A stretch of DNA of 64,000 nucleotides, taken from the NCBI RefSeq assembly GCF_021462225.1, contig NC_061811.1, positions 828,501-892,500 of the forward strand, written 5' to 3'. Shown piece by piece: positions 1-12,400 of the stretch. Each line of letters begins with the position of its first letter. Position 1 is the stretch's first letter. The position numbers were made by a program, and so were the translations under genes. This stretch comes from Girardinichthys multiradiatus. Taxonomy: Eukaryota; Chordata; Actinopteri; Cyprinodontiformes; Goodeidae. The notes beneath the pieces were generated by a model. It searched no databases. It was not told the origin of the DNA and worked only from the letters and a program-made list of their open reading frames with translations.

Positions 1-205
1 CAGCAGTTATAAGAGATCCAGCTTAGTAGAGATGAATATTGTCCACACTTTGTCAGCAATAATAATCAGCTTCTACTAAATGATCATTTAGTTGAAGCTG
101 ATTATTTTAACAGGCGGAACATCGTCTAACCTTCAGTCCCCCACCTCATTATATTACTATAATCATCTTAGATGAATTACTGTCCCATCCAGTCCATCCA
201 TCCAT
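1..205 (-). repeat. Small hairpin MITE, copy 1 (cut by window start)
   Basis: Reverse-complement match to 3509-4050. Contains an internal imperfect palindrome at 60-107 centred on aaatgatcattt. No coding capacity. The left end lies outside the window. Confidence 0.7.
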
Positions 206-1490
206 TAATTTTGTTAATTAATTTATTACCTTCATGTTTATTTGATAGTTTGTTTTGTCATTTTTGCCTTAGTTCTTTCTGATTTATTTTTGGGGATTTC
301 TGCTCATTTTTCTTGCTTTGAATTTTTTCCTTTGTGAAAATTAGATGATGTTATTTGCTGTTTGAATAGGAAGGGGTTTACTCATTGGTGCAGGCTCTCT
401 ATGGGCTTCAGTGGAACTAGAAAATATGGTGTAATGACTCATTCTTGGTCTCTAATTATAATTATCTGATAGTAATCTCATTAATAAAGTCCTGTCACTA
501 TCCATGTCATCTTCCATCCAGCCTTAGCTCATGTGTCTGGAGACCGCAGATCTCAGATCTGCAGCGATGAAGGAAGAGCAGATGTGGGGAACTCTGTGGT
601 TCCCTCGTTTTAGCTGACCTGAAGTGGTTTTTGAAGGTTTAGTGCAGAAGGTCAAGGAGCAGCGTCATCAGTTGCTGCAGAAACTGCAGCTTCAGCAGAG
701 AGTTTTATTCTGCAATAATTGTGCAGATTGGCTGGGTTGATATTTTGCTGTCCTTGCAGTGCCTTGACCTATATCTGCACATCCATCACAAAATAACTGC
801 AGACAGCTTGAGGATCACAGTGTGTACATGGTTCTAATCTGGTGCTCCATGACAGGATAATCACAGTATGAGCTCCAGGCCCAGTTGCCTTGCTTTGAAG
901 CTAATTATAATACAGCCAGATCCATCATGCAGCTGCAGCTGGTTTAATCAATAACAGGACTAAGTCCCTCCTGTTTATTGTGTGACACAGAGCTTGGCCT
1001 ACATTCATTCAGTCGCCCTGCAGCCCTGTGGTGCTACTGAACAGTCAGATGTGCTAAAAATGCCTGTAATGTTGTTTTGTGTCTTTGAGGGCACCAGTGT
1101 AAAGCCACACATTAGAAATGGTGGTGCAGACTGTGTGTCAGAGTGCTGCTGTGTGATAAGAGGCCATGTCTTTAGGGAGCAAGTTTTTCATGGATGCTGT
1201 TTGTGTGTTTGCAGCAGCATGCACTAAGCCGATGTCTGCATGAGTGCATTTGGCGTTGAGAAACTCTAGTTTTTTCTGCTGTGATTGTATCATGTGTACC
1301 TATGGTGGACCTGAAGTGTCTATCCTTTTGTTAAAATGCCAGTTTGGTTTAATGTTAAAAGGTCACGTGGGTTACAGAGGATCATGTTAATCTTGTACAG
1401 AAGGAGATCTCTCTGGCCACAGTTTCAGGGGACCATGTGATCTCAGTTCTCGGAGATTTAATGGCTTTATACATTAACCTGTTGGTTGGT
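206..1490. other. ppp1r13b intron, nothing recognised
   Basis: AT-rich intron sequence; no exon with ASPP N-terminal features was found here. Confidence 0.5.
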
Positions 1491-1494
1491 TTGT

Positions 1495-1700
1495 GTGTAG
1501 GCATGTGTGGTACTGCACTGGAGTGGTTCAGATTGAACCTGGCGGAGAGAAATCTGTTCCATCATCATGTGAGGTCCCACAAGGCTTGATCCTTGGACAT
1601 CTGCTGTTTTCCTTGTATCTCCTGCCTCTTGGGACCATAAACTGCTTTCCATTGCAGAGCAGACTATCCTCAGTTCAATGCATCCCTGACACAAAGAAAT
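1495..1700 (+). mobile_element. L2-type LINE reverse-transcriptase fragment
   Basis: Conceptual translation has tgtALEWF-, then VPQG-ILG-LLFSLYLLPLG, the reverse-transcriptase motif around PQGSILGP. Short and frameshifted. Confidence 0.65.
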
Positions 1701-1829
1701 AACTTATTGTCTCGAGGATGTAAAATCCTGAAAAGCTCCTAATTTTTTACATTTGACTAAAAATAACCTTTTATTTTTGTCTTTTACTTGATTTTATTCT
1801 GTTTTTAATCTTTTATTTTCATCATTTTA

Positions 1830-2033
<204 letters not shown>

Positions 2034-2049
2034 CCGTCCGTCTGTACCC

Positions 2050-2265
2050 ACTTATTCTTGTAGGATGGCAGGGTGGTCATTGGCCAGGTCTCCTGTCCAC
2101 ACTCAGACCTGAGGGCAATTTAAAGACACAGGTGAAACTAACTGTCATGTTTTTGGACTATGGGAGGAAGCTGGAGTACCCGGAGAGAACCCACGCATGC
2201 ACATGGAGAAAGACCCCAGGCCAGGATTTGAACCCAAGACCTTCTTGCTGCAACTGCATCACCAT
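2050..2265 (-). mobile_element. SINE-like repeat fragment, antisense
   Basis: Reverse-complement match to the same family (cccggagagaacccacgcatg, aagaccttcttgctgcaa). It adjoins the TCTA microsatellite. A shorter tail piece of the same family is at 51270-51390. Confidence 0.65.
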
Positions 2266-2340
2266 GCAGATGTGTTTTAAAGTTGTTAGTAAAGTTCGAT
2301 TGTTTAAAAGAAATCTAAAGTTGTTTAAACAATTCTTCAG

Positions 2341-3175
2341 TTGAGAAATAAATGAGTGAATAATATGGCGTCAAATTCACGCCAAAATCCAATAGGAGCA
2401 ATAAAGAAGATCACGAGCAGCTCATTTTAATTCCAGGAGCGCGTGGATTACGTTCCATGCGCGCATTGGAAGTCCAACGCGCTCACAATCCAATAACCAC
2501 GAGCGCTACTCTATGCTGCAGGCACAAAAGTCAACACAGGCGCGCCAGAGATGCTCCTTTCTGTGCTCTTGGTGTATCAATCTGCTCACACGTGGATTAC
2601 TCCTGCGCACTCGTGTGAAACATTTGGCTGTTTAGAAAAAAAAAGACATCTACCTGCCTATTATTGGCCACTTTTCCGCTATCCCCGCCCCGTGACCCCT
2701 GTTGCTAACCGTGACCAGCTAATACAGCTGAGATGAAAACTTTTTTCAGGAAATCATTTGTATAATTTCTATATTTGTCACTCAATATCAACTGGAGTTT
2801 GGGTGGTTATAGCCCTTGTATCCCCTGCTGATTCCCTTCGCAGAAGGCAGCTAAATGTTAGCTTAACCTATTAGCTACTGAACGTTTTAACCGGTCTTTT
2901 TCCAGACCAAGTGATATTGTGAATAAATACATGCATATTCCGATGCAACTATGAAACATGCATAATGTTCTATGATAAATTCATAAAGCCCTTACTCACC
3001 AAACTCTGATTTCCTGAAAAACGTTTTCATCTCAGCTGTATTAGCTGGTCACAGTTAGCAACATGGGTCACGGGGTGGGCTCCTGGAATTAAAATGAGAT
3101 GCTCGTGATCTTCTTTATTGCTCCTATCGGGTTTTGGCTTGAATTTGACACCATAGAATAAGAGGCTGGATCTCT
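2341..3175. mobile_element. Foldback element with inverted arms
   Basis: Left segments (aggagcaataaagaagatca near 2394; gaccagctaatacagctgag near 2713) recur reverse-complemented at about 3015-3160. The outer arms both read tatgg(c/t)gtcaaattca. No transposase is seen. The element ends about 150 bases before the ppp1r13b exon at 3324. Confidence 0.65.
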
Positions 3176-3323
3176 CTGAAATGGGCCGGATTGGGCCAAC
3201 TTTAAGCTCAGGAACAGTGTTTAACAGAAATAAGGCTCTAATAATTGATAAAGAGTGTCTCTTGCCTCCAGATGACAGCATAGTAATGTGATGTTCTCTT
3301 CTCCTCACCCTCTGTCTTCGCAG

Positions 3324-3431
3324 AGCGAGCTCTCCCTCAGGAGTTACTGTTGATGGATCTCCTTCAGCAGTGGGGGGCCAGGAGCCCAGAGGTCCGCTTC
3401 TACCTAAGACATTACCCCCCGTGGCCACAAG
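3324..3431 (+). CDS. ppp1r13b: ppp1r13b exon: end of N-terminal ubiquitin-like domain
   Basis: Reads (G|AG) [20 protein letters not shown] then [13 protein letters not shown], matching the ASPP segment that ends the beta-grasp domain (family pattern ERP...HLQKWG...EVKFFLRH). Acceptor cttcgcag, donor caag|gtacaa. It enters and leaves in phase 1. It is flanked by oppositely oriented copies of a MITE (1-205 and 3509-4050). Confidence 0.88.
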
Positions 3432-6400
3432 GTACAACTTCAGTAACTGGCTTTAATGTGACCGTAGGACCCAGCAGCCCACTGTCAGTGGGTGGGGTGT
3501 GGAGGTTAGGTCAGTAACTGGGACAGTAATTCATCTAAGATGATTACAGTTATATAACAAGGTGGGGGAGTGAAGGTTAGACGATGCTCCGCCTGTTAAA
3601 AGCACAATGATCATTGAGTAGAATCTGATTATTATTGTAGCACTGTTGCCTTGTAGCAAGAAGGTCCTGGGTTCAATTCCTGGCCGGGGTCTTTCTGCAT
3701 GGAGTCTGCATGTTCTCCCTGTGCATGCGTGGGTTCTCACCGGGTACTCCGGCTTCCTCCCACAGTCCAAAGACATGCCTGTTAGGTTAATTGGTCTCTC
3801 TAAATTGCCCTTAGGTGTATGAATAAGTGTGTGTGTGGTTGTTTGTGTGTTGCCCTGAGATGGACTGGCGACCTGTCCAGGGTGTACCCCGCCTCTTGCC
3901 CATAGACTGCTGGAGACAGGCACCAGCTCCCCCGCGACCCACTATGGAAGAAGCGGTAGAAAATGACTGACTGACTGACTTATTGCTGGCGAAGTGTGGA
4001 CAATATTCTTCTCTACTAAGCTAGATTTATTATAACTGCTTTCTTTGCCTTCAGTGAGTCAATTATAAATGTAACAGTTCTGCAAATCACTGTTAAAATG
4101 AATAATCTGGGCAAGTTGCTTCTGCAGAATCTTAGGCCCGTTTCACATCTCCCATTCATCAGTCAGGTTATTGAAAAGCTGTGTTCCAGCAGTTAAAGAC
4201 CGTCTTAACAATGAGCAGCTGCTTAGACGTCTTCCAGTCAGGCTTCCTGCTCACATTACCCAGACTGCCCTTGTCAAGGTGCTCAGTGACATCCATATAA
4301 ATGCAGACTGTGGAAGAACCACAATGCTGGTATTATTGGACCTCAACGCAGCATTCAACATGTTGATCACGGTATATTACTGGAGTGACTGGAGAACTGG
4401 GTCGGTCTTTCTGGTACAAAATTCAAATGTGGGGTTCCCCAGGGTTCCATCCTGGGATCCCTCCTATTCAGTATCTACATGCTCCTCCTAGCTCAGGTCA
4501 TAACAAACTAGATAGGTTACCGTAGCTACGCAGATGATCCACAGCTCTGCATTACAATGTCACCTGGTGACTATGGACCTATTCAAGCGTTGGGTTGATG
4601 CAGGGAACCAATCAATGTGTGGATGAGCCATAATTCTCTCCAGCTGAATAAAAACAAAACTGAGGTCATTATTTTTGACCAACGGAAAAGCAATCAAGAG
4701 TCAGCTCACAGCTTCAGTTACTACAGCTAGAGACCACTGATCAGGCCTGAAATCTGGGTGTAGTGATGGACTCAGACCAGAACCACATAAAAACAGTCAC
4801 TAAGTCAGCCATCTGTTACCTGATGGAAATTTTCAGGTTTAAAGAACTAATGTCCACCAGGATCTGGAGAAACTGATCAATGCGTTTATCTTTAGTGGAA
4901 CTGATCACTGCAACAGGTTCTCCACAGGTCTACCTAAAATCAGAATCAGCTTTATTGCCAAGTTCGTTGGAATTTGACTCCGGCTGCTGGAGCCCTGAAG
5001 TTTTATTCATCACATCTGTCAAACTCCAGCTCCATTCATGTTTAAAGGAAGAACAATACATTTGTGTTTTACACTTTTCATATGATGCAGAAATCTAGGT
5101 CCTGTTTATGGGTTTGTGCTATTATCTATGTGTGGAGTAAGCCCTGAGAATCAGAATCAGCTTTATTGCCAAGTTCATACATACGAACAAGGAATTTGAC
5201 TCCGGTACACTTTGCTCTTTTGTTCTGTTTTTGTATTACAGAATAAACATAATATACAAATGTACAATATACAAATATATAATAAAAAGGTACATTTGCA
5301 ACATCTGTATGCTGTTGTTTTGTACTCTATTAAATGTTCAACAGAGAAACAGCCTGGGGGAAGAAACTGTCTCTGTGGCGGCTGGTTTTAGTGAACAGTG
5401 CTCTGTAGCGCCACCTGAAGGTAAAACTCTGAACGGTTTATGTGCAGGGTGTGTGGGGTCTGCAGAGATTTTAGCAGCTCTTTTCTTGACCCTTGACCTG
5501 TATAAGTCCTGGATGGAGGGAAGGTCAGCTCTGATTATTCTCTCTGCAGACCTGATTATTCGTTGCAGTCTGGACCTGTCCTGTTTGGTGGATGATCCAA
5601 ACCACACTGAGATGGATGAAGACAGGACAGACTGAATGATGGCAGTGGAGAAGATGACCAGCAGCTCCTGTGGAAGGTTGGACTTCTTGAGTTGCCTCAG
5701 GAAGTACAGTCTCTGCTGGGCCTTCTTCTGAACAGTGTCCATGTGTGAAGACCATCTCAGGTCCAGACAAATGGTGGTTCCTAGGAACCGGAAGTGGTCC
5801 ACAGCAGACAGTGTTGTTGAGGATGGTGAGGGGGGGGTATGTGGGGTGGTGTTCTTCTGAAAGTCCACCACCATTTCCACAGTCTTGAGTGAGTTATGTT
5901 CCAGGTGGTTCTGACCGCACCAGTGGACCAGCCGATCCACCTGCTGTCTGTATGTAGACTCATCACCGTCCTGGATCAGTCCAATGACTGTGGTGTCATC
6001 TGCAAACTTCAGGAGTTTCACGGACGAGTCCGATGAGGTGCAGTCATTTGTGTACAGAGAGAAGAGGAGTGGGGAGAGAACACACCCCTGGGGGGCACCA
6101 GTACTTATTGATCTGGATCGGGAGAAGATGCTCCCCAGTCTCACCTGCAGCTGTCGGTCCATCAGGAAGCTGTTGATCCACTGACAGGTGGAGGCTGGGA
6201 CGTTGAGCTGGGTGAGCTTCTGGTGATGGATGTCTGGTATGATGGTGTTGAAGGCCGAGCTGAAGTCTACAAACAGGATCCTGGTGTACGTCCCTGGATG
6301 GTCGAGGTGTTGCAGGATGAAGTGTAGACCTAAGTTAACAGCATCATCTGCCGACCTGTTTGCTCGGTGAGCAAACTGCAGGAGGTCCAGCAGAGGGCCT

Positions 6401-9400
6401 GTGATGTCTTTCAGGTGCTTCAACACCAGCCGCTCAAAGGATTTCATGACCACAGACGTCAGGACTACAGGACTGTAGTCATTTAATCCTAGGATGGTGG
6501 GTTTCTTGGGAACCGGGATGATGGTGGATCGTTTGAGGCAGGAGGGAACCTCACATTTCTCCAGTGACTTGTTGAAGATCCTTGTGAAGGTCGGAGCGAG
6601 TTGATGTGCGCAGGCTTTCAGACATGATGGGGAGATGTTATCAAGTCCTCCAGCTTTCTTTGTTTTCATGCGCTGAAAGAGCCTATTTACATCTTCCTCA
6701 AAGATCTTTAGTGCAGGCAGAGGATTTGATGGTAGGGGGTTGGTTGCTTTATGGGAGGAACTTGTTCCTGAATGGGATGTAGAGGAGATGATTTGAGGTG
6801 TGAATGGCTTCTTGTCATGTCTGCAGTAGAAGCCATTCAGACGGTTGGCCAGGAGACGACTCTGTTCAGGATGGGTGGAGGGGCTCTTGTAGGCAGTCAG
6901 GTTTCTCAGACCAGTCCATACAGCTGAAGTGTCACCAGTAGAAAGGATGTTCTTCAGCTTCTCACTGTAGCTTCTCTTAGCTGTTTTGATCTCCTTTGTT
7001 AGTTTGTTCCTGGCCTGCCTGTACCGCGCCCAATCTCCACTGCTGTGAGCTTCTTCCTTTTCCCTGCGCAGATTCCTGAGGTGTGGAGTAAACCATGGCT
7101 TATTGTTCCCAAAGGTGCAGAAGGTCTTGGTCTGCACACACATGTCCTCACAGAAACTGATGTATGATGTCACCACATCAGTTAGTTGGTTTAAGTCAGT
7201 GGCTGAAGTTTCAAAAACAGTCCAGTCAGTTCAAAGCAGACCTGTAGCGTCTGCTTTGATTCCTCAGTCCACTTCTTAACAGTGTGAGCCTTGGGTTTGG
7301 TATGGAGTTAAATTTGTCTCAATATTATTCAATCAAACAAAAAACTAATCTCAATCAAAAAATATTAAATTGTGATCAAAACTTTCAGAGTTTTTTTCTC
7401 ACAAAGAGAAAAAAGTTATTTGCAAAACATAAACTTTTATTTGCGCAGGTCAAAAATCTTTGGTTACGACTCTCTTGGTTTTGACACTCTGTTTTTGGTT
7501 GAACTCAACAAATTTTGAGTTCTGGAAACATGAACATCCTGGGCGGGGCCTAAAGACGAACGCTGTAAGACGTTTCCCTATTGGTTAGCGCTGACTAAAG
7601 CAGCAGACTCTGATCCCTCCACCTCTGAACTTCTGGTCCAACTGCAGGGTTTGCAGCGTCGCTTCAGTGAGGAGACATCAACTCTACAGAAGAAAACTGA
7701 GCCGACAGTCAGAAATACGTGGTGACGTCAGCCGACACCAGCTCTCTCTTAAAGATTAGCTCCGCCCATACAAGGTGCATTACGGTAATGGAGCAGAAAG
7801 GACGCTGATCCTGGCAACGGTTGAGAAAATAAGAGGAAAACAGAAAAGTAACCTACAGAACATTTATATTAATTACATTTTTACAACTTTCACATTCATG
7901 TTTTATGTAAAAGAATAAATATTTAATATTTTACTGTACAGTTTTGGAGAAATATCTTGTCAAAATACCTCAAAATGCTCAACCATTATATGCATTTGTC
8001 CCACTTTCAGGAATTTATTTCTCCAAAACCAAGAGAGGTGACAACACAATCTCTTCAGATTATATTAGAGGGTCATCTATATTATAACCAGAATTAATAT
8101 TTCATAATTTCACTGTAGGTTTCTGGAGAAATACACAACTACCCCAACAAAGTACGACAAATGCTTCTTTTTGGTGAGGTCGATGAGATCCTGGGAAGTG
8201 GTCTGGACAGGTTAAAGTTCAAGAGCATCCAGATCTCCTCTGACCTCTCCTGGACTAGAAACGCCCCTCACCTGTTGAAGAAGGTACAACAACAGCTCTT
8301 CTTCATCTCCTCAGCTGCTTACAGATGTCTACAGAGCCACGGTGGAAAGCACTCTGTGTCTCAGGAGGACAGTGTGGTGAGGGAACTGCACAGGAGAGGA
8401 AGGAAGTATCACGGGTTGTGAGGACAACACACAGGATTATGGGATGCCATCTGCCTGACATGGACTCTGTTTTATACTACATTTGGGGTAGTTGTGTATT
8501 TCTCCAAACCTTTACAGTAAAATTATGAAATATTAATTCTGGTTATAATATAGATGACCCTCTAATATAATCTGAAGAGATTGTGTTGTCACCTCTCTTG
8601 GTTTTGGAGAAATAAATTCCTGAAAGTGGGACAAATGCATATAATGGTTGAGCATTTTGAGGTATTTTGACAAGATATTTCTCCAAAACTGTACAGTAAA
8701 ATATTAAATATTTATTCTTTTACATAAAACATGAATGTGAAAGTTGTAAAAATGTAATTAATATAAATGTTGTGTAGGTTACTTTTCTGTTTTCCTCTTA
8801 TTTTCTCAACCGTTGTCAGGATCGGGTCCTTTCTGCTCCATTAATGCATCTTCTATGCGTGAAGCTAATCTTTAAGAGAGAGCTGGTGTCGGCTGACGTC
8901 ACCACGTATTTCTGACTGTCGGCTCAGTTTTCTTCTGTACAGTTGATGTCTCCTCACTGAAGCGACGCTGCAAACCCTGCAGTTGGACCAGAAGTTCAGA
9001 GGTGGAGGGATCAGAGTCTGCTGCTTTAGTCAGCGCTAACCAATAGGGAAACGTCTTACAGCGTTCGTCTTTAGGCCCCGCCCAGGATGTTCATGTTTCC
9101 AGAACTCAAAATTCTTTGAGTTCAACCAAAAACAGAGAGTGTCAAAACCAAGAGAGTCGTAACCAAAGATTTTTGACATGCGCAAATAAAAGTTTATGTT
9201 TTGCAAATAACTTTTTTCTCTTTGTGAGAAAAAACTCAACTTAATATTTTTTGATTGAGATTAGTTTTTTTTGATTGAATATTATTGAGACAAATTTAAC
9301 TCCACAGTTTGGAAGCTCTTAGTCTCTGTCTGTAGGTTGGGATGAGGTGGATTAGATAATGATCTGAAAAACCCAGAGCAGCCCTGGTAACAGCATGATA

Positions 9401-12400
9401 TGAGTCCTTTAAAGCTGTGTAACAATGGTCCAGTGTGTTTTTATCTCTGGTGGGACACTTAATATGCTGTCTGTATTTGGGGAGTTCATTGGAGAGGTTT
9501 GCTCTGTTAAAATCTCCCAGTATTATGATGAAAGAGTCCGTGTATTTTTTCTCCAGGTCTGTAATCATCTCAGCAAGAGGTTTTTCCGCAGCAGAAGTTC
9601 AGCCATGAGGTGGAAAATATGAGCCAATTATTATAAACGAGGAAAACTCTCTCAGTGAATAAAACGGTTTACAGATTATGGAAAATGACTCCAGATCAGG
9701 ACTACATGTTTTTCCAGCACTTTTACGTCTCTGCACCAACCTTCATTTATATAAAAGCAGATTCCGCCTCCTCTCTTCTTCCCCGATAGCTCCACGCTGC
9801 GATCCGCTCTGAGCAGCTGGAAGTCCGGCATCAGCAGTGCTCGGTCCGGGATGTTTTTACTCAGCCATGTCTCGGAGAAGCAGAGAACCGCTGATCCGCG
9901 GAGGTCCGTGTTTTTACCAGTGAGAAGAAGCAGCTCGTCCATCTTGTTGAGAGAGCGGACATTTGCCAGGTGGATTGAAGGCAGTGGTGTGCGAAGTCCT
10001 CTTTTGCGGAACTTTACCAGCACGCTTTCCCCTTAGACGCTTTCGGCGCAGTATCCCATATAGAGCTGCAGCTCCGCTCGCCAGGAGCTCAGTGAACCTC
10101 GGATCGATGAATGATGGTGAAAAAAGAGAGGACTCTCTGATGTTGAGAAGTTCCTCTCTACTGAATGAGACCAGAGGATTGTGGCTCGAAAAACATAAAA
10201 ACACACAAAATACAAACACAAAGAGAGAGCGAAGCTCCGAGGCTGCCATCGTCGGCGCCATCTTATGATTCAAGAGGTCCATCAGACAGCTGGAGCTGAT
10301 CCAGAATGCTGCTGCCTGGTCCTCACTAGAACCTAGAGAGTAGAGAACATCAGTCTAGTTCTAGAGTCCTTCCACTGGCTCCCTGGAGCTCAGAGACGAA
10401 ACTTTAAATACTTCTGTTAGTTTCTAAGTCACTGAATGGCTTAGCACCAAAATACATTAAAGATCTATTGTTGTTGTATCAACCTTCCAGACCACTCAGG
10501 TCTTCTGGTTCCAGTCTACTCTGCAGAACCAGAACCAGAACCAAACATGGGGAAGCAGCATTCAGTTCTTCTGCTCCACTGATCTGGAACAAACTTCCAG
10601 AAAACTGCAGAGATGCTGAATCTCTGAGTTATTTTAAATCAAGGTTAAAACCCATTTGTTCTATTTAAACGATGAACTTTTTCAGTCTTTAGTCCAGATA
10701 TTCTCTTTTAGTTAAAATGGCAATTCTGTGTACTTTATGTCTTCTGTTTTCACCATGTAAAGCACTTTGATCTGTCCTGTTGCTGAATAGCAGATAAACC
10801 TGCCTTGTCTTCATTTTGCACATAAACCTTGAAGTGTGTCGCAGGCGTTTTGCAGGGAGTCTGCAGGTCTGTAACCAGACTACGTGCAGCAGACTTGAGA
10901 TCTGGAACGAGATGTGAGGAGCAGCAGTGAAGACAAATGTGTTTTTGAGCTGTCACTTTAAGCATCACCATAAACACCAACATCATCATCATCTGATTTT
11001 ATGCGACAGAAGGGCTGAAGCAGCAAATTCATCTTCTGCACTCCTTTGTGTTTTATGCTGAAAACGTCAGGCCACATTGTTTGTGCAAATCAAATGTTTT
11101 GGACGATGTTTCATATGATGAGACAGGGCCTTGCCTAGGGAGTCTTTGTCCCCAGCATTTTTACATTGTGTCCACAACCATCAATGTTTTACTGGAATCT
11201 TCTGTAACAGACGGACATAAACAAAAGGAGAATGGTCTAGTCAAAGTTCAGACCTAATGCTGTTCAGATTTTCTTTATTCAAAACACATTTTACGTCACA
11301 GTAATATACTACTTTGTACTGGTTTGACAAAATGAGGAAATGTTCTGGGGTGTAAATACTTTTGTAAGGAAAATAAACTCCTCACAGTGAAATCAACAGG
11401 CAGACGCAGCTTCCTGAATCAAACCATAAAGATCACTCAATGGAGCAGGTATATCTGTGCAAGCATGACTGTGGACATACGTGTGTGTGTGCACACGTGC
11501 CCACTTCCATGCCCACTTTCATTTTCATATGCCATACATTCAAATCTGAGCCCACATTTTGTTCTTTATTCTGCAGGAGGTCAGCAGCCAGAGCAGAGCT
11601 GGACCACAGAGGCAGCAGAGAGTGGGAGTGATAAGGTAGGAGGACCATGCCATCTGCTCCAGTAGGACACTTTTAATGGACTTTCTTCATAAAGAACATG
11701 CTGCCAGGCTCTTTAACTCTAAGTAACCAATGAGAAAGCTGCAAAAAAAGAGGAAAATGAACAGAACATTTCTGACAGACTGATGGTTCTGGTTCAGTTT
11801 GCTCCCTTACGAATCTTCTAGAAAACAACCTTAGATCATCAACTGTCAGAGCAATGATGACGAAGTAAAATGACCAGCACCTTGCTTTAAAAAAAAACAG
11901 TGCAGAAGAACCAGAACCTGATACAGTGTAAGGTAGTTGTAGTCTGCTGTGTGTCTTGACAGACTGATACCTTCGCACGCTGGGAGAAAATCCTCCCAGA
12001 AACGGGTCATAAATGGGCTTTGGTGTTTGTTTCCATCCGTGTTATGACGGCTAGTTTTTTCTGGGCAGCGCTGCTTGTTAAGGCCTTTAGTCAGAGTAAA
12101 GCTACGGGTCTTAGTGTCATGAATGCAGAGGTTTCATTTCTATAGTTCAATAAGAAATCAGGACAGAAGTACAGATTTACAGAAACACATAAAAACTCCA
12201 GAACCAGCTGAGTCTGGACTGAAGGCAGATCAGAACCTAAAAATAAGTTCCTGACTGTATCAGAGTGTTTATGTGTTACAGAGGGTGTCATACCTGTGTG
12301 TGTGTGTGCAGGCTATCAGAATAATCCTGGATTAGTGACAGTAATGATTATTCGGCTCCAGCATTAAGTACGTGATGATCACAAACACACAGAGACTCTG

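Larger units (their letters stand above)
5146..10270 (-). mobile_element. CR1/L2-group (Rex1-like) LINE copy A, split by foldback
   Basis: Non-LTR retrotransposon. Its tail (caataaagctgattctgattc) is at the left and its 5' end (aagatggcgccgacgatggc) at the right. Minus-strand reading frame at 5338-7176 holds the reverse transcriptase: [29 protein letters not shown] and [10 protein letters not shown] (catalytic DD). The endonuclease part (IILGDFN, GFSDHY) is at 9300-9570 and the 5' part ([13 protein letters not shown]) at 9680-10020. A 2006-base element at 7301-9306 interrupts it. Nearly full length but inactive. Confidence 0.9.

Noticed and set aside
640..760. Gln/Leu-rich open stretch resembling a coiled coil (QKVKEQRHQLLQKLQLQQR)
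   Set aside because: No convincing donor and it does not match the ASPP N-terminal exons; probably chance from a CAG-rich segment.
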